From Sporolactobacillus sp. THM7-7 (GTDB lineage: Bacteria > Bacillota > Bacilli > Bacillales > Sporolactobacillaceae): DNA of 43,904 nucleotides. The stretch lies in contig NZ_SEMB01000029.1 in NCBI RefSeq assembly GCF_004153225.1, positions 1 through 43,904 of the forward strand. The letters are read 5' to 3'. Below the pieces are notes generated by a model that saw only the letters and a program-made list of their open reading frames with translations, ran no database searches and was not told the DNA's origin. A program made the translations under genes and the position numbers. This document shows, in pieces, positions 43,639 through 43,904 of this stretch; the stretch's first letter is position 1, and every line of letters begins with the position of its first letter.

Positions 43639-43904
43639 TTATTTTAAATTCATGACGGTCACTTTTTCGCGGGACATGGAAATCAGACTGTTGTGAATGC
43701 CCTGCACGCCCATGCCCGACGCCTTGACGCCGAGGAACGGGAAGTGATCCGGGCCCCGCTCCGTGCGGCCGTTGATTTGAACCGTCCCAGCTTCCACCTG
43801 TTTGGCCACGGCAAACGCGCGGTCGATATCCTGGGTGAAGATGCTGGCCTGCAGACCGAATTGCGACTTGTTCGCCAGCGCGACGGCTTCTTCATCCGAT
43901 TGAA
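43639..43904 (-). CDS. gapN: NADP-dependent glyceraldehyde-3-phosphate dehydrogenase, C-terminal part
   Basis: The last 88 codons of an aldehyde-dehydrogenase-fold protein that runs off the window edge; the start lies outside. The frame reads EEAVALANKSQFGLQASIFT, then VEAGTVQINGRTERGPDHFP, FLGVKASGMGVQGIHNSL and ends VTVMNLK. INGRTERGPDHFPFLGVK is diagnostic of non-phosphorylating GapN, which oxidises glyceraldehyde 3-phosphate directly to 3-phosphoglycerate while making NADPH. A 70-codon frame at 43683-43895 on the same strand is a shadow. The catalytic Cys and Glu are not in the visible part. A terminator follows. Confidence 0.85.
   Translation of the reverse strand, partial: QSDEEAVALANKSQFGLQASIFTQDIDRAFAVAKQVEAGTVQINGRTERGPDHFPFLGVKASGMGVQGIHNSLISMSREKVTVMNLK

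Overview
The window looks like the chromosome of a low-to-mid-GC Gram-positive bacterium of the order Bacillales; the species cannot be named from sequence alone. The reasons are strong Shine-Dalgarno sequences before nearly every gene, frequent GTG/TTG starts, Bacillus-type regulators (GntR/FCD, MerR/GyrI, MocR/GabR, a RocR-like sigma-54 activator), a RocB homologue, an NsrR-type box before hmp, and an intergenic repeat of a kind seen in Bacillales. About 39 kb is one catabolic supercluster for agmatine, putrescine/polyamines and GABA-type omega-amino acids. It is followed by molybdenum-cofactor genes, a flavohaemoglobin and the end of gapN.

Layout. (I) 367-10558: a GntR/FCD regulator, then a long operon with a Liv-type ABC importer (livKHMGF), a RocB-like M20 hydrolase, a succinate-semialdehyde-type dehydrogenase and a GABA-type aminotransferase. 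A near-perfect 22-bp palindrome before livK is the likely GntR operator. (II) 10850-19849: a sigma-54 module. It has an APC permease, an enhancer-binding protein with N-terminal CBS and PAS sensors, aguA, aguB, putrescine aminotransferase patA and an aminobutyraldehyde-type dehydrogenase. Two good -24/-12 promoters (before the permease and before patA) each have a pair of upstream ATGCA-N4-TGCAT-type elements, the probable enhancers. Together with GabT and GabD, this gives a full route agmatine -> N-carbamoylputrescine -> putrescine -> 4-aminobutyraldehyde -> GABA -> succinate semialdehyde -> succinate. (III) 19880-30453: a divergent MerR/GyrI-type regulator and an eight-gene operon with two tandem PatA-like aminotransferases, an iron-type alcohol dehydrogenase, a PuuB-like FAD oxidoreductase and the PotABCD polyamine importer. 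The operon promoter has the classic MerR design: a dyad inside a 19-bp spacer. This is the best candidate for a poorly described system. (IV) 30581-33469: a GabR-like MocR regulator divergent from a second gabT. (V) 33521-39248: two more APC permeases, a nitrilase-superfamily amidase, a GabD-type dehydrogenase with its own candidate sigma-54 promoter, and a 221-bp MITE-like element. (VI) 39676-43904: moeA-mobA-mobB, hmp (minus strand, NsrR-type box) and the 3' end of gapN (minus strand).

In all there are five class-III aminotransferases, three aldehyde dehydrogenases besides gapN, three APC permeases and two ABC importers, under at least four unrelated regulators. The likely logic is that different nitrogen-rich substrates are taken up and opened by separately controlled entry modules, all ending at GABA/succinate semialdehyde. 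Functions are assigned by recognising families and motifs by eye; no database search was run.
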